Shown here piece by piece: positions 9,919 to 19,730 of a DNA stretch of 64,000 nt (the stretch's first letter is position 1; every line of letters starts with the position of its first letter). The DNA comes from JBBROS01 sp965217935 (GTDB lineage Bacteria; Pseudomonadota; Alphaproteobacteria; Acetobacterales; Acetobacteraceae). The position numbers were made by a program, and so were the translations under genes. The stretch covers positions 3,038,001-3,102,000 of the forward strand of contig OZ244581.1 in the NCBI GenBank assembly GCA_965217935.1, read 5' to 3'. The notes beneath the pieces are model-generated. The model had not been told where the DNA came from. It was given only the letters and a program-made list of their open reading frames with translations, and made no database searches.

Positions 9919-10449
9919 TTACGCCCCCGACCTGGACAATTCCCCGCCCAAGGACCCGAGAACTTCGAACCTGCCTCCATTGAGCAGCTTGAGAACGAGC
10001 ATTTCGCCGGATGACGCGTTCCTGCCGGTGATGCCGCGGATGTTGGAAGAGTGCGACGCGATCATGGCCGTTCGCGCACCGCGCGGCAGCGCCGCCAGCA
10101 ACACCCGGCTTTCCTCAGCTTTGCCTCGTCCGAGGTTGAGCAGAGAATTGAATCCAGGTGCTTGCTGCACCTCACCTAGGCCGAGCAGCCGGGCGGTTTC
10201 CAAATTGCGGCATTAGCGCCCCGAATAGGCGGCCGAAACTACGATGCCGGCCTCGCGCAACGCATCCCCGGCCCGCCTTGCTTGGGTGCGGCCCTGGCCA
10301 CCAAGGTTGCGCTGCGTCGTGCAGTTATTGAGCTTGAACCCGCTCGGGTCAAGCGATCCCGGAGCCAGGGCATGACGCATCAGCACGACATGGCCCGGCG
10401 CACGCAAGGCGTCCAGCAAGGAGGCATCGGGCATTTGGGCGGGTAGCAT
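9919..10449 (-). pseudogene. Histidine phosphatase family protein with an internal stop
   Basis: The N-terminal part has HVVLMRHALAPG, the RHG-type catalytic motif of this superfamily, then FKLNNCTTQRNLGGQGR. The frame hits TAA at 10213-10215 in the text AYSGR-stop-CRNLETARLLGLG. The rest continues in the same frame with a second basic/His block (AMIASHSSNIRGITG) and SGEMLVL. Relatives have a tryptophan-rich SSQWCRCLETA at the stop position, so the stop replaces a conserved residue. A periplasmic or cytoplasmic phosphomonoesterase is the ancestral role. Confidence 0.75.
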
Positions 10450-10560
10450 CCGCGCTCATGGTGGAAATTCGCTCACAACGGCGTTGCAGGCGGAGGTGGT
10501 CACCGGATTGGCTGGCTCAGGCGGAGTTGCGAGGCTCCAACCCGAACCGACGAGGACCCG

Positions 10561-10800
10561 ATGACCGAGGGCAGACGGCCGTTGGCCGAGCTGCTGGCCA
10601 AAGCCGGAGACGGCGACTGTCTGCGCAGCGTGGCGGAGGCTGTTGCGCAGGTGCTGATGGAGACGGACGTGGACGGCCTGATCGGCCGCCGGGCGGCACG
10701 GGCGCACCGGCGAGCGCACGACCTACCGCCACGGCTATCGCGACCGCACGCTCGACACGCGCCCGGGCAGTTTGCAGCTCGGGTTGGGAGGATTGTTGCG
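10561..10800 (+). pseudogene. IS256-family transposase, N-terminal fragment
   Basis: LAELLAKAGDGDCLRSVAEAVAQVLMETDVDGLIG is the usual mutator-type N-terminus. It then shifts frame to TTYRHGYRDRTLDTRPGSLQL. Everything after the first 75 residues is gone, replaced by IS30 sequence. Confidence 0.75.
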
Positions 10801-10879
10801 ATGGCGGGTCGGCGGCGTACGGATCGGGCTTTGCGGGGCAAGCTGAAATCGCCGGGGCGCCCGTCCGTGGCGCTGTTCC

Positions 10880-12012
10880 GTGGCGCGGCAGGAGCGCCGG
10901 CGGCGGTTCTGGGCGTTTGTTGCGGCAGGATTGTCGAGCGAGGATGCGGCAATGCAGGCCGGAGCATCGCAGCCGGTTGGGTTCCGCTGGTTGCGGACGG
11001 CAGGCGGGGCGCCGCCGCCGCATCTGTCGCGCTCGGCCAAGCCGCTTTCGGGACGGTCTCGTTCGTTTGCTGGGCGGGGGGAGATCGCGCTGTTGCGGGC
11101 GCAGGGCTTGGGCGTGCGGGAGGTTGCGCGCCGGCTGGGGCGGGCGGCGTCCGCGATTGCGCGCGAGCTGCGCGCGATGCGGCCACGCGGGATGGCGAGC
11201 TGGCGTATCGGGCCACCACGGCGCACTGGCACGCGGAGCGGCCGGCACGCCGGCCGAAGCGGGCGAAGCTGGCCGCCAACACAGCGTTGCGGGCGTATGT
11301 GCAGGACCGCCTGTCCGGCGCCGCGGCCATTCCGGGCGGAACGGCGGTGACTGGGCCCGCGGGGCCGTGGACGGGTGGACGGCACGGGCGCAGGCAGGCG
11401 CGGCCGGGGCAAATCCCATGTCGGCCCTGATGTCCTGATCAGCCGACGCCCGGCGGAGGCGGCTGACCGGGCGGCGCCGGGGCACTGGGAAGGCGATTTC
11501 ATCCTCGGCTTGGGCAGTTCCGCGGTTGGCACGCTGGTGGAGCGCACGACGCGGTTCGCGATGCTGCTGCACGTGCCGCCAATGGACGGCCACGGTTGCG
11601 GGCCGCGCGTGAAGAACGGGCCTGCGCTCGCCGGGCACGGCGCCGAGGCGGTGCGCGGCGCCATTGCGCGCGAGATCACCAGCTTGCCGGAGCAACTCCG
11701 GCGGCCGCTGACCTGGGACCAGGGTGCGGAGACGAGCCAACACGCCCGGCTGCGGATCGACACGGGCCTGGCGGTCTACTTCTGCGACCCGCGCAGCCCG
11801 TGGCAGCGGGGCACGAACGAGAATGCCAACGGGCTGCTGCGGCAATGCTTCCCGAAGGGCGCCGACCTGAGCGCCTCGGTGTGGACGACCTCGCGGCAGT
11901 GGCCGCCGCACTCAACGGCAGGCCGCGCAAGACGCTCGGATGGAGAACGCCGGCCGGGGCGTTTGACGAGGCGGTGCGGTCCGCGCACATAGGCGTTGCG
12001 ACGACCGGTTGA
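10880..12012 (+). pseudogene. IS30-family transposase, internally deleted and frameshifted (copy 1)
   Basis: N-terminal blocks RRRFWAFVAAGLSSEDAAMQAG and GEIALLRAQGLGVREVARRLGR lie in one frame. YRATTAHWHAERPARRPKRAKL follows in a second frame. After a missing middle section, GHWEGDFILGLGSSAVGTLVERTTRF, LTWDQGAETSQH and PWQRGTNENANGLLRQ (the DDE catalytic part) lie in a third frame, then a last shift gives AAVAAALNGRPRKTLGW. It cannot be functional. It contains a two-unit 8-bp repeat at 11367-11382 that is four units in the second copy. Confidence 0.85.
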
Positions 12013-12337
12013 ACCCAAGCAATACGCCTCGCTGGCGTTTGGCGCCCGCTGCAAGGGGGCCGGCGTGCGGCCGCCGATGGGCTCCGGGGGCGACGCCTGC
12101 GACAACGCCATGTGCGAGAGCGTCTTCGCCGCCTTGGACTGCGAGATGCTCGAACGGCGCCGGTTCGCCTGCCAGGCCGAGGCGCGCATGGCCTGCTTCA
12201 GCTCTATTGAGGGCGGGCGCACCCCAATCCGCCTCCATTCCGCGCTGGGCTCCCGCTCACCTGTCCGCTATGAACAAGACAGGCATGCCAAGCTGCTCCC
12301 CGCAAAACCCTGACCGTCCACCAAATCGGGGCAACTT
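10935..12337 (+). repeat. 1.4-kb direct repeat, copy 1 (IS30 + IS3 mosaic)
   Basis: This segment matches 31430-32848 essentially base for base by eye, apart from 16 extra bases in the other copy (two extra 8-bp units). It starts inside the IS30 gene and ends at an IS3-type terminal repeat. Confidence 0.9.
12013..12335 (+). pseudogene. IS3-family orfB C-terminal fragment with terminal repeat (copy 1)
   Basis: Text such as QYASLAFGARCKGAGVRPPMGSGGDACDNAMCES, RRFACQAEARMACFSSIEGGRTP and RLHSALGSRSP is the last third of IS3 orfB, including the final catalytic glutamate region. It is joined in phase behind the IS30 remnant. GTCCACCAAATCGGGGCAA at 12317-12335 matches the end repeat of the IS3 copy at 30-31 kb. 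Confidence 0.8.
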
Positions 12338-12580
12338 TAGCGTCGCCCACAAACGCACCCGGCCCTACACGCCAAAGACCAACGGCAAAGCCGAGCGGTT
12401 CATCCAAAGCAGCATTCGCGAATGGGCCTATGCCACCCCGTTCAACACCTCAACCGAACGCAAGGACGCCATGCATCCATGGCCGCACGACGACAACACC
12501 AAGCGACCCCATTCAGCCCTCGCCGGAAAACCACCCGTCACAAGGCTCAATAGGGACAACGTCCTTGGTAACGACATCTA
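12338..12580 (+). pseudogene. IS481-family transposase, C-terminal fragment
   Basis: HKRTRPYTPKTNGKAERFIQ, EWAYATPFNT and KRPHSALAGKPPVTRL are the final catalytic-glutamate block and tail of IS481 transposases. It stops at 12580, eight bases before the dnaE2 start. Confidence 0.8.
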
Positions 12581-12590
12581 GGCCGCCGCC

Positions 12591-15500
12591 ATGCCGGGCT
12601 ACGCTGAGTTGCACGTCACCTCCAACTACTCCTTCCTGCGCGGCGCCAGCCACGTCGAGGAACTGCTGCTTCAGGCCAAGGCGCTGGGCCACGAGACGCT
12701 CGCCGTCACCGACCACGACAGCATGGCCGGGATCGCCCGCGCCCACGCCAGGGCGGAGGAGGTCGGCATCCGCCTGGTCGTGGGCTGCCGCCTCGCCTTG
12801 CGCGACGGCCTGCCGGTGCTGGCCTACCCCCTGGACCGGCCCGGCTACGGGCGCTTGTGCCGGCTGCTGACGCTCGGCAAGGCCCGCGCCGGTCATGGCG
12901 GCTGCGACCTGGCCTGGCGCGACCTGGCCGAGCAGGGCGAGGGGCTGCTGCTGATCCTGCTGCCCGAGGATGCCGACGCGCGGCTGGAGGCGGAACTGCA
13001 TCGCCTGCGCGACGCCTTCGCCGGGCGGTGCTACCTCCAGCTCGGCCTGCGGCGGCGGCCGGGGGACGCGGTGCGGCTGCGCCGGCTCGCCGACCTGGCG
13101 CGGATGGCGCGGGTCCCGGCGGTTGCCACCGGCGACGTGCTCTACCACGCGCCGCAGCGCCGCATCCTCCAGGACGTGCTCGCCTGCATCCGCGAGGGCT
13201 GCACCATCGACGCGGCTGGGTTCCGGCGCGAGCGCTTCGCTGACCGCCACCTCAAGCCGCCGGCCGAGATGGCGCGGCTGTTCGCCCGCCACCCCGACGC
13301 CGTGGCCCGCACGCTGGAGATCGCCGGCCGCTGCCGCTTCAGCCTGGCCGAGCTGCGCTACCAGTATCCCGAGGAAACCGACGCGCTGGGCGAGACGCCG
13401 CAGCAGGCGCTGGAACGGCAGGTGCGGGACAGCGTGCCCCACCGCTACTCCGGCGGCCTGCCGGACGCAGTGGCCCGGCAACTGGCGCACGAGCTGCGGC
13501 TGATCCGCGACCTCGGCTACGCCCCCTATTTCCTGACGGTGAACAGCATCGTGCGTTATGCGCGCTCCCAGGGCGTCCTGTGCCAGGGGCGCGGCTCGGC
13601 CGCCAACTCGGCCGTCTGCTACGTGCTGGGCATCACCAGCATCGACCCGGTGCGCTCGGGCCTGCTGTTCGAGCGCTTCGTCTCGGCCGAGCGGCAGGAG
13701 CCGCCCGACATCGACGTCGATTTCGAGAGCGAGCGGCGCGAGGAGGTGATCCAGTGGGTGTATGAGCGCTACGGCCGTGACCGCGCCGCCCTGTGCGCGA
13801 CGGTGATGCGCTTCCGCGCCCGCGGCGCGATCCGCGACGTCGGCAAGGCGATGGGGCTGACGGAGGACGTGACCGGCGCGCTGGCGTCGCAGGTCTGGGG
13901 CGGCGGGGAGCACGGCGTCGAGGACGGGCACGCCGCGGCGCTGGGCCTCAACCTGGAGGACCGCCGCCTGCGCCTGACGCTCGATCTGGCGCGCGAGCTG
14001 GTCGGCTTTCCGCGGCAACTGGGCACCCACCCCGGCGGCTTCGTGCTGACGCGGGACCGGCTGGACGAGCTCGTGCCGGTGGCGCCGGCGGCGATGGCCG
14101 GGCGGCAGGTGATCGAGTGGGACAAGGACGACATCGACGCGCTGCGGTTCATGAAGGTCGATGTGCTGGGCCTGGGCATGCTCAGCTGCCTGCGCCGCGC
14201 CTTCGAGCTGCTGCACCGGCATTCCGGCGCGCGGATGGACATGGCCAGCATCCCGGCCGAGGACCCGGCCACCTACGCCATGATCCGCCGGGCCGACACG
14301 CTCGGCACGTTCCAGATCGAGAGCCGGGCGCAGATGGCGATGCTGCCGCGATTGAAGCCGGCCACATTCTACGACCTGGTGGTGCAGGTGGCCATCGTCC
14401 GCCCCGGCCCGATCCAGGGCGATATGGTCCATCCCTACCTGCGGCGGCGGGAAGGCAAGGAGCCGGCCCGCTATCCCAGCCCCGAGCTGGAGCGGGTGCT
14501 GGGCAAGACGCTGGGCGTGCCGCTGTTCCAGGAGCAGGCGATGCAGCTCGCCATCCAGTGCGCCGGCTTCACGCCGGGCGAGGCGGACCAGCTGCGCCGC
14601 TCGATGGCGACGTTCAAGATCACCGGCGGGGTCTCCGCGTTCCGCGACAAGCTGGTGGACGGCATGGTCGGGCGCGGCTACGAGCGGGCGTTCGCCGAGC
14701 GCACCTTCAGCCAGTTGGAGGGCTTCGGCTCCTACGGCTTCCCGGAGAGCCACGCCGCCTCCTTCGCCCTGCTCGCCTACGCCTCCTCCTGGCTGAAATG
14801 CCACCACCCGGACGTGTTCTGCGCCGCGCTGCTGAACGCGCAGCCGATGGGGTTCTACGCCCCCGCCCAGGTGGTGCGGGACGCGGTGGAGCACGGGGTC
14901 GAGGTGCGGCCCGTCTGCGTCAACATGAGCCGCTGGGACTGCACGCTGGAGCCGCGGCGCGACAAGGGCCGCGGCTTGGCCGTGCGGCTCGGCCTGCGCA
15001 TGGTCCGCGGCCTGGCCAACCAGCACGGGGCGCGGCTGGCGGCGCGGCGCGGCGGCCGGGCCTACGCCAGCGTGGAGGAGGCCTGGCGGCGCGCGGGCGT
15101 GCCGGCGGCGGCGCTGGAACGGCTGGCGGAGGCGGACGCGTTCCGCGGACTGGGCCTCGGCCGCCGCCAGGCGCTGTGGGCGGTCAAAGGCCTGGCCGAC
15201 GCCGCGCTGCCGCTGTTCGCGGCGGCGGATGGCGGCGGCAGGTTCTTGCCGGAGCTTGTGGAGCCGCCAGTTGCCCTAGCCCGCATGACGCAGGGCCGGG
15301 AGGTGGTGGAGGATTACCGCAGCACCGGCCTCAGCCTGAAGGCGCACCCGGTCGCCTTCCTGCGCCCGGCGTTGCGGGCGCGCGGCATGGCGGAGTGCGG
15401 CGGCCTAGGGCGCCTGCGCGACGGGCAGCGGGTGGCGGCGCCCGGCCTCGTGCTGGTGCGGCAGAAGCCCGGCTCGGCCAAGGGCGTGATGTTCATCACC

Positions 15501-15758
15501 ATCGAGGACGAAACCGGAGTGGCCAACCTGGTGCTGTGGCCGAACCTGTTCGAGCGCCAGCGGCGGCTGGCGCTGTCGGCCGCGATGATCGCCTGCCACG
15601 GCCGGGTGCAGCGCGAGGGCGAGGTGGTCCACGTCGTCGCCGACCGGCTGGAGGACTTGTCGCACCTGCTGCGCGGCGTGGGCGCGGGGGACTGCCAGGA
15701 CGCCGCGGCTTTGACGGAGGGCGGGACGATCCTGGGATGCAGGGCGCGGGACGGCTAG
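12591..15758 (+). CDS. dnaE2: Error-prone DNA polymerase DnaE2 (ImuC)
   Basis: A 1055-residue alpha-type replicative-fold polymerase. The PHP domain starts at residue 4 (ELHVTSNYSFLRGASH, TDHDSM); the polymerase core has CQGRGSAANSAVCYVLGI and PPDIDVDFES (near residue 372), which holds the catalytic aspartates, then FPRQLGTHPGGFV and SYGFPESHAASFALL. It lacks the tail that binds the replicative partner in DnaE1. In most relatives it follows imuA-imuB and is under LexA control; here it follows an IS481 remnant by only 8 bases and no imuAB is in the window. I saw no LexA-type box upstream. The C-terminus ends at GGTILGCRARDG, slightly short of many family members. Acts in mutagenic translesion synthesis. 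Confidence 0.95.
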   Translation: MPGYAELHVTSNYSFLRGASHVEELLLQAKALGHETLAVTDHDSMAGIARAHARAEEVGIRLVVGCRLALRDGLPVLAYPLDRPGYGRLCRLLTLGKARAGHGGCDLAWRDLAEQGEGLLLILLPEDADARLEAELHRLRDAFAGRCYLQLGLRRRPGDAVRLRRLADLARMARVPAVATGDVLYHAPQRRILQDVLACIREGCTIDAAGFRRERFADRHLKPPAEMARLFARHPDAVARTLEIAGRCRFSLAELRYQYPEETDALGETPQQALERQVRDSVPHRYSGGLPDAVARQLAHELRLIRDLGYAPYFLTVNSIVRYARSQGVLCQGRGSAANSAVCYVLGITSIDPVRSGLLFERFVSAERQEPPDIDVDFESERREEVIQWVYERYGRDRAALCATVMRFRARGAIRDVGKAMGLTEDVTGALASQVWGGGEHGVEDGHAAALGLNLEDRRLRLTLDLARELVGFPRQLGTHPGGFVLTRDRLDELVPVAPAAMAGRQVIEWDKDDIDALRFMKVDVLGLGMLSCLRRAFELLHRHSGARMDMASIPAEDPATYAMIRRADTLGTFQIESRAQMAMLPRLKPATFYDLVVQVAIVRPGPIQGDMVHPYLRRREGKEPARYPSPELERVLGKTLGVPLFQEQAMQLAIQCAGFTPGEADQLRRSMATFKITGGVSAFRDKLVDGMVGRGYERAFAERTFSQLEGFGSYGFPESHAASFALLAYASSWLKCHHPDVFCAALLNAQPMGFYAPAQVVRDAVEHGVEVRPVCVNMSRWDCTLEPRRDKGRGLAVRLGLRMVRGLANQHGARLAARRGGRAYASVEEAWRRAGVPAAALERLAEADAFRGLGLGRRQALWAVKGLADAALPLFAAADGGGRFLPELVEPPVALARMTQGREVVEDYRSTGLSLKAHPVAFLRPALRARGMAECGGLGRLRDGQRVAAPGLVLVRQKPGSAKGVMFITIEDETGVANLVLWPNLFERQRRLALSAAMIACHGRVQREGEVVHVVADRLEDLSHLLRGVGAGDCQDAAALTEGGTILGCRARDG

Positions 15759-16052
15759 ACAGGGCACGGCTCAGCGATGCCAGGCCTTGCGGTTCTGCGG
15801 GCAAGCGTCGGGCATGTGCAGGTCGCGTTCGAGGCGATGCCCCAAGGCGCCCGGCTCCGATTTGAAGCAAGCGACCCCATGTTGGTCGCTGCGCTCCACC
15901 AGTGATTCGAGGCGCAGTTGTATGATCACGGCGCCGATGCGATCATGCGCCACCCGTAGACGCTCGGCTGAACCACAGGCCTGCGGCGCATCGTCCACAG
16001 CGGTTCCCGTCGCCGGCAGCCGGCTGAGCGCCGGGGCTGGTGGGAAGCTGGC
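15759..16052. other. Spacer between dnaE2 and the acetyltransferase
   Basis: A 294-base stretch. A minus-strand frame through 15771-15970 has a protein-like ending (RVAHDRIGAVIIQLRLESLVERSDQ) but no recognisable domain and no clear start outside the opposing acetyltransferase gene. Confidence 0.4.
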
Positions 16053-16502
16053 GTGATGAAGCCCGTGCGTGTCCAACTGCGTGAGATCACGAAGGAGTCG
16101 GTCCGCGAGGTCTGCGCCCTTGAGGTGCGGGACGACCAGAAAGGCTACGTCGCGGCGAATGCGCTGTCCATCGCGCAGGCCCACTTCGAGCCGACAGCGG
16201 TGTCTCGGGCCATCTATCTGGCTGAGAAACCCATCGGTTTCATTCAGTGGCGGAATGCCGAACAGAGCAGTGCCGTCATGCTCTGGCGCTTCATGATTGA
16301 CCGGGCGCATCAATCAGCGGGGCATGGCCGCAGCGCCCTTGCGATTGCTTTGCATGAGATGCGATCGAGCGGATTTGACGCGATAGAAACGAGCGTCGTG
16401 CTTGGGCCATCCAGCCCGCTCGCTTTCTATCTCTCGCAGGGGTTCACCGAGACCGGCCAAACGACGCCGTGCGGTGAGTGGTTGCTGAGAAAGCCTCTTT
16501 GA
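16053..16502 (+). CDS. GNAT-family N-acetyltransferase
   Basis: 149 residues, starting GTG-ATG at 16053/16056. Family features are the N-terminal ITKESVREVCALEV, the central VMLWRFMIDRAHQSAGHGRSAL (the acetyl-CoA pyrophosphate loop, R/Q-x-x-G-x-G/A) and SPLAFYLSQGFTETG near the end. This pattern is close to diamine/PaiA-like acetyltransferases that use a polyamine or small amine, but the substrate is not shown by the sequence. It stands alone, with no clear operon partner. Confidence 0.85.
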   Translation: MMKPVRVQLREITKESVREVCALEVRDDQKGYVAANALSIAQAHFEPTAVSRAIYLAEKPIGFIQWRNAEQSSAVMLWRFMIDRAHQSAGHGRSALAIALHEMRSSGFDAIETSVVLGPSSPLAFYLSQGFTETGQTTPCGEWLLRKPL

Positions 16503-16728
16503 TGGCCGGAGAGCCGCAATGGGCCGCATGCCGCCCAACGGCAATTCAGGGCAGCCTCGGCAATAAGCGTGGCGGCACGCCGACATCGCTGCCGGGTAAA
16601 ACAGAGGCTTACGGCGCTCGTTCGCCCGATCAAATCGTGGCGGTCGTTTGCGAACGAGCCCTCAGCGAAGGCATAAGGCCAGCCTTTGGCGAGCGCGGCT
16701 TGGTAGGCGGGCCGCGCATGGCGTTTGC

Positions 16729-16986
16729 TCAGCCAAGCCATCGCTGCAGGCCGAATACCCGCTTCCGGACGCCATTCTTGGCCCAACGGGAGAACCGCGC
16801 ATGCACCTTGACCGGGCTGCCGAACCGCTCCGGCATACGCCGCGGAATGCCTGCGCGGCAGTGGTAGAGAACCGCCTCGACGAACAGCCAGTTGTCGCGT
16901 GCGGTCAGGCCGATCGAAGCTTCTCGGCCAGGCGCCACACTCTTGGTCCGATCCCATTGGCCGTCTCGCGGTCCATAGCGGCGCAT
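16729..16986 (-). pseudogene. IS5-family orfA fragment
   Basis: MRRYGPRDGQWDRTKSV, DNWLFVEAVLYHCRAGIPRR and HARFSRWAKNGVRKRVF correspond to the first 85 residues of IS5-type orfA. The catalytic part is missing. The flanking sequence from 16503 to 17100 holds no other recognisable gene. Confidence 0.7.
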
Positions 16987-17104
16987 CGGTCAGCTCCCAT
17001 CATGCCGACCGCCTGGACCAACGTCGCCCTGACTGGAAACGCGCGGGCGCCAGTTGCCAATCCAGGTCAGCGCTAGACCCGTCGACTGGCCAGGCCAAAC
17101 AAAC

Positions 17105-18745
17105 CTACTCCGCCGCCTGCGCCGCCGCCGGATCGGCCCGGAACTGGAACCCGGCGTATCCCGCGGCGGCAGTCGCCTCGCACTTCTCCCGATATGCGCC
17201 GACGCCGCCGATATACGGCATGAACACCCGAGGCTTGCCCGGGATATTGGCGCCCATGTACCAGCTCTTCGCCTGCGGATACAACGTGCCGTGCGCGACC
17301 TCGGCGCCGTGCGCGACCCAATCCTCCTCCGCCTGCGCCGTTGCCTCGATCCGGGCGAGGCCGCGCTCCTGCATGAAGCGCAGGCATCCGGCGATCCAGT
17401 CCACGTGCTGCTCGATCGACACCATCATGTTGCTCAGCACCGACGGGCTGCCCGGTCCGGTGACGGTGAACAGGTTGGGGAACCCCGCAACCATCAGCCC
17501 GAGATAGCTGCGCGGCCCATCCTCCCATTTCTCCCGCAGCCCGAGCCCGTCCCGCCCGCGTATGCCCATCCGCGTCAGCGCCCCGGTCATGGCGTCGAAC
17601 CCGGTCGCGAACACGATGCTGTCCACTGGATACTCGGCGCCGCTGGTGCGGATGCCGGCGGGCGTGACCGTCTCGATCGGCGCGCGGCGCAGGTTCACCA
17701 GGGTGACGTTCGGACGGTTGAACGTCTCGTAGTAGCCGGTATCCATGCAGATGCGCTTGGTACCGATCGGGTGGTCGTCCGGCAGCAATTGCTCGGCCAC
17801 CGCCGGGTCATGCACGATGGCGCGGATTTGCTGGCGTACGAACGCCGCCGCCGTGTCGTTGGCTTCCTTGTTGACCAGCAGGTCGGTGTAGGCGCTCATG
17901 ATGCCGATGCCGCCCGAGGCCCAGCGGGCCTGATAGGTCCGCTCCCGCTCCTCCGCCGCCGTCTCGGCAGCAGCCGCCGTGCCGAACTCGTAGATGATGC
18001 CCGAGCGCAGGGTCCGCGCCCGGCGACGGCGCGCCTCGTATTCGGTTTTCCAGCTTTGCTCATACTCCGGCGTGATGGCGGCGTTGCGGGCCGGCACGCT
18101 GAAGTTCGGCGTGCGCTGCATCACGAACACCTGCGCCGCCCGCTCCGCGATCACCGGGATGCACTGGATCGCCGACGACCCGGTCCCGACCACCGCCACC
18201 CGCTGGCCGCTGAAATCGACGTCCTCGTGCGGCCATTGCCCGGTGTGGTGGATGCGTCCGGCAAAGCTGTCCGCGCCGGCAATGTCCGGTGTCCGCCCGG
18301 CCGAAAGGCAGCCCGTCGCCATGATGCAGAACCGCGCCGATACCTGGTCGCCCCGGTCCGTCCGCACGCGCCACAAGCCGGCGGCCTCGTCGAATGCCGC
18401 CTCCTCGACCCGCGTGCCGAAGCGGATGTCGCGCCGCAGGTCGAAGCGCTCCGCCACGTGGTTGGCGTAGCGCAGGATCTCGGCCTGGCCGGCATACCGT
18501 TCGCTCCACCGCCACGCCTGCTGCAGCTCCTCGGAGAACGAGTAGGAGTACTGCATGCTCTCCACGTCGCAGCGCGCACCGGGATAGCGGTTCCAGTACC
18601 AGGTGCCCCCCACGTCCGCCGCGGCATCGAACACGATCGCCGAGAGCCCAAGTCCGCGCAGCCGGTGCAGCATATACAGGCCAGCAAATCCGGCCCCGGC
18701 CACTACGGCGTCATACTGCCCCTCGATTGCAGCCCGCTCGGTCAT
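17105..18745 (-). CDS. Flavin-containing monooxygenase, Baeyer-Villiger type
   Basis: 546 residues. Rossmann FAD motif GAGFAG at residues 17-22, the Baeyer-Villiger fingerprint FAGRIHHTGQWP (F-x-G-x-x-x-H-x-x-x-W) near residues 161-172, and the NADPH Rossmann motif VVGTGSSAIQ after it. Typical length is 520-560. It would insert one oxygen of O2 next to a ketone, giving an ester or lactone, using NADPH. The start has GGGAGG seven bases upstream. It is the last gene of the minus-strand catabolic cluster, 169 bases after the hydratase, so it may be co-transcribed. The substrate is not evident; a cyclic or long-chain ketone that then enters beta-oxidation fits the neighbours. Confidence 0.9.
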   Translation of the reverse strand: MTERAAIEGQYDAVVAGAGFAGLYMLHRLRGLGLSAIVFDAAADVGGTWYWNRYPGARCDVESMQYSYSFSEELQQAWRWSERYAGQAEILRYANHVAERFDLRRDIRFGTRVEEAAFDEAAGLWRVRTDRGDQVSARFCIMATGCLSAGRTPDIAGADSFAGRIHHTGQWPHEDVDFSGQRVAVVGTGSSAIQCIPVIAERAAQVFVMQRTPNFSVPARNAAITPEYEQSWKTEYEARRRRARTLRSGIIYEFGTAAAAETAAEERERTYQARWASGGIGIMSAYTDLLVNKEANDTAAAFVRQQIRAIVHDPAVAEQLLPDDHPIGTKRICMDTGYYETFNRPNVTLVNLRRAPIETVTPAGIRTSGAEYPVDSIVFATGFDAMTGALTRMGIRGRDGLGLREKWEDGPRSYLGLMVAGFPNLFTVTGPGSPSVLSNMMVSIEQHVDWIAGCLRFMQERGLARIEATAQAEEDWVAHGAEVAHGTLYPQAKSWYMGANIPGKPRVFMPYIGGVGAYREKCEATAAAGYAGFQFRADPAAAQAAE

Positions 18746-18914
18746 GCGTTCCTCCCTCTTGCCCCGATCATGCCCGAACTCATGCGGCCAAGTCGATCAA
18801 TTGCCTCGCTCGAACGAATACTGCATGCCGCCGCCCGTCATTTCCTTGACCTGTTTTCCACCACGTCCTCGTTGCCGGCGAGCAGCATGTATCGCTTTTG
18901 GTAATTCCGGCCGG

Positions 18915-19730
18915 TCACGTCTTCCCAAACCGAGGCGCCCGCTTCTCCAGGAACGCCGTGACCGCCTCCCCGTGATCCGCCGTCGTGTGCGCCAGCGCCT
19001 GCATCTGCGCCGCCAGCTCCAGCAGCGGCGCCTGCCCCAGCTCCCGCCCCTGCTGCAGCAGCCGCTTGGCCATCCGAACCGCATGTTGAGGGTTGGCCGC
19101 GATCCGCTCGGCCAACTCGCGCGCCGCCTGCATCAGGCCCGCATCCGGCACGACACGCGACACGAGGCCAGACGCCAGCGCCGCCACGGCGTCCAGCGTC
19201 TCGCCCGTGAACGTCATCTCGCAGGCCTTGGAAAACCCGACCACCCGCGGCAGCAGCCAGGCACCTCCGTCGCCGGGGATCAGCCCGAGCTTGACGAAGC
19301 TCTCAGCGAACGACGCGCCCTCGCCCGCGATGCGGATGTCGCACATGCAGGCCAGGTCGCAGCCGGCGCCAATGGCCGGGCCGTTGACGGCGGCGATGAC
19401 CGGCACGTCGAGGCGCGCGAACGCCAGCGTAATCCGCTGGATGCCGCGCGTGTAATAACCGGGCGTGCCCACCGGCGTCCGGGCCCGCGCCTCGGTTTCC
19501 GCCGCCATCGCCCGCAGGTCGCCGCCCGAGGAGAACGCCCGGCCCGCCCCGGTCAGGATCGCGGCCCGCGCCGCGCCATCGGCGCCCAGCCGCTCCAGCG
19601 CGCCGACCAGCGCATCGACCATCCCGGTCTCGGAGATCGGGTTCCGCCGCTCCGGCTGGTTGAGCGTCAGCGTGACGACGCCGCCGTCCGCCTCATACAA
19701 GACAGGGTCCAATGCCGCGCCCTCCTTCAC
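18915..19730 (-). CDS. Enoyl-CoA hydratase/isomerase family protein
   Basis: 271 residues. The crotonase-fold oxyanion holes are visible: AFSSGGDLRAMA around residue 66 and NGPAIGAGCDLACMCDIRIAG after it, followed by FAESFVKLGLIPGDGGAWLLPR, which carries the catalytic glutamate region. The start is a GTG overlapping the stop of the preceding dehydrogenase (GTGA). Role: adds water to (or isomerises) a 2-enoyl-CoA in a beta-oxidation-like pathway. Confidence 0.9.
   Translation of the reverse strand: MKEGAALDPVLYEADGGVVTLTLNQPERRNPISETGMVDALVGALERLGADGAARAAILTGAGRAFSSGGDLRAMAAETEARARTPVGTPGYYTRGIQRITLAFARLDVPVIAAVNGPAIGAGCDLACMCDIRIAGEGASFAESFVKLGLIPGDGGAWLLPRVVGFSKACEMTFTGETLDAVAALASGLVSRVVPDAGLMQAARELAERIAANPQHAVRMAKRLLQQGRELGQAPLLELAAQMQALAHTTADHGEAVTAFLEKRAPRFGKT

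Noticed and set aside
12513..15026. Long open frame antisense to dnaE2 (over 800 codons)
   Set aside because: Very GC-rich genes leave antisense frames open; the text has no motif and the sense protein is a complete DnaE2.
15771..16313. 180-codon minus-strand frame under the acetyltransferase
   Set aside because: Its N-terminal half is antisense to the GNAT gene and the remaining text has no recognisable family.
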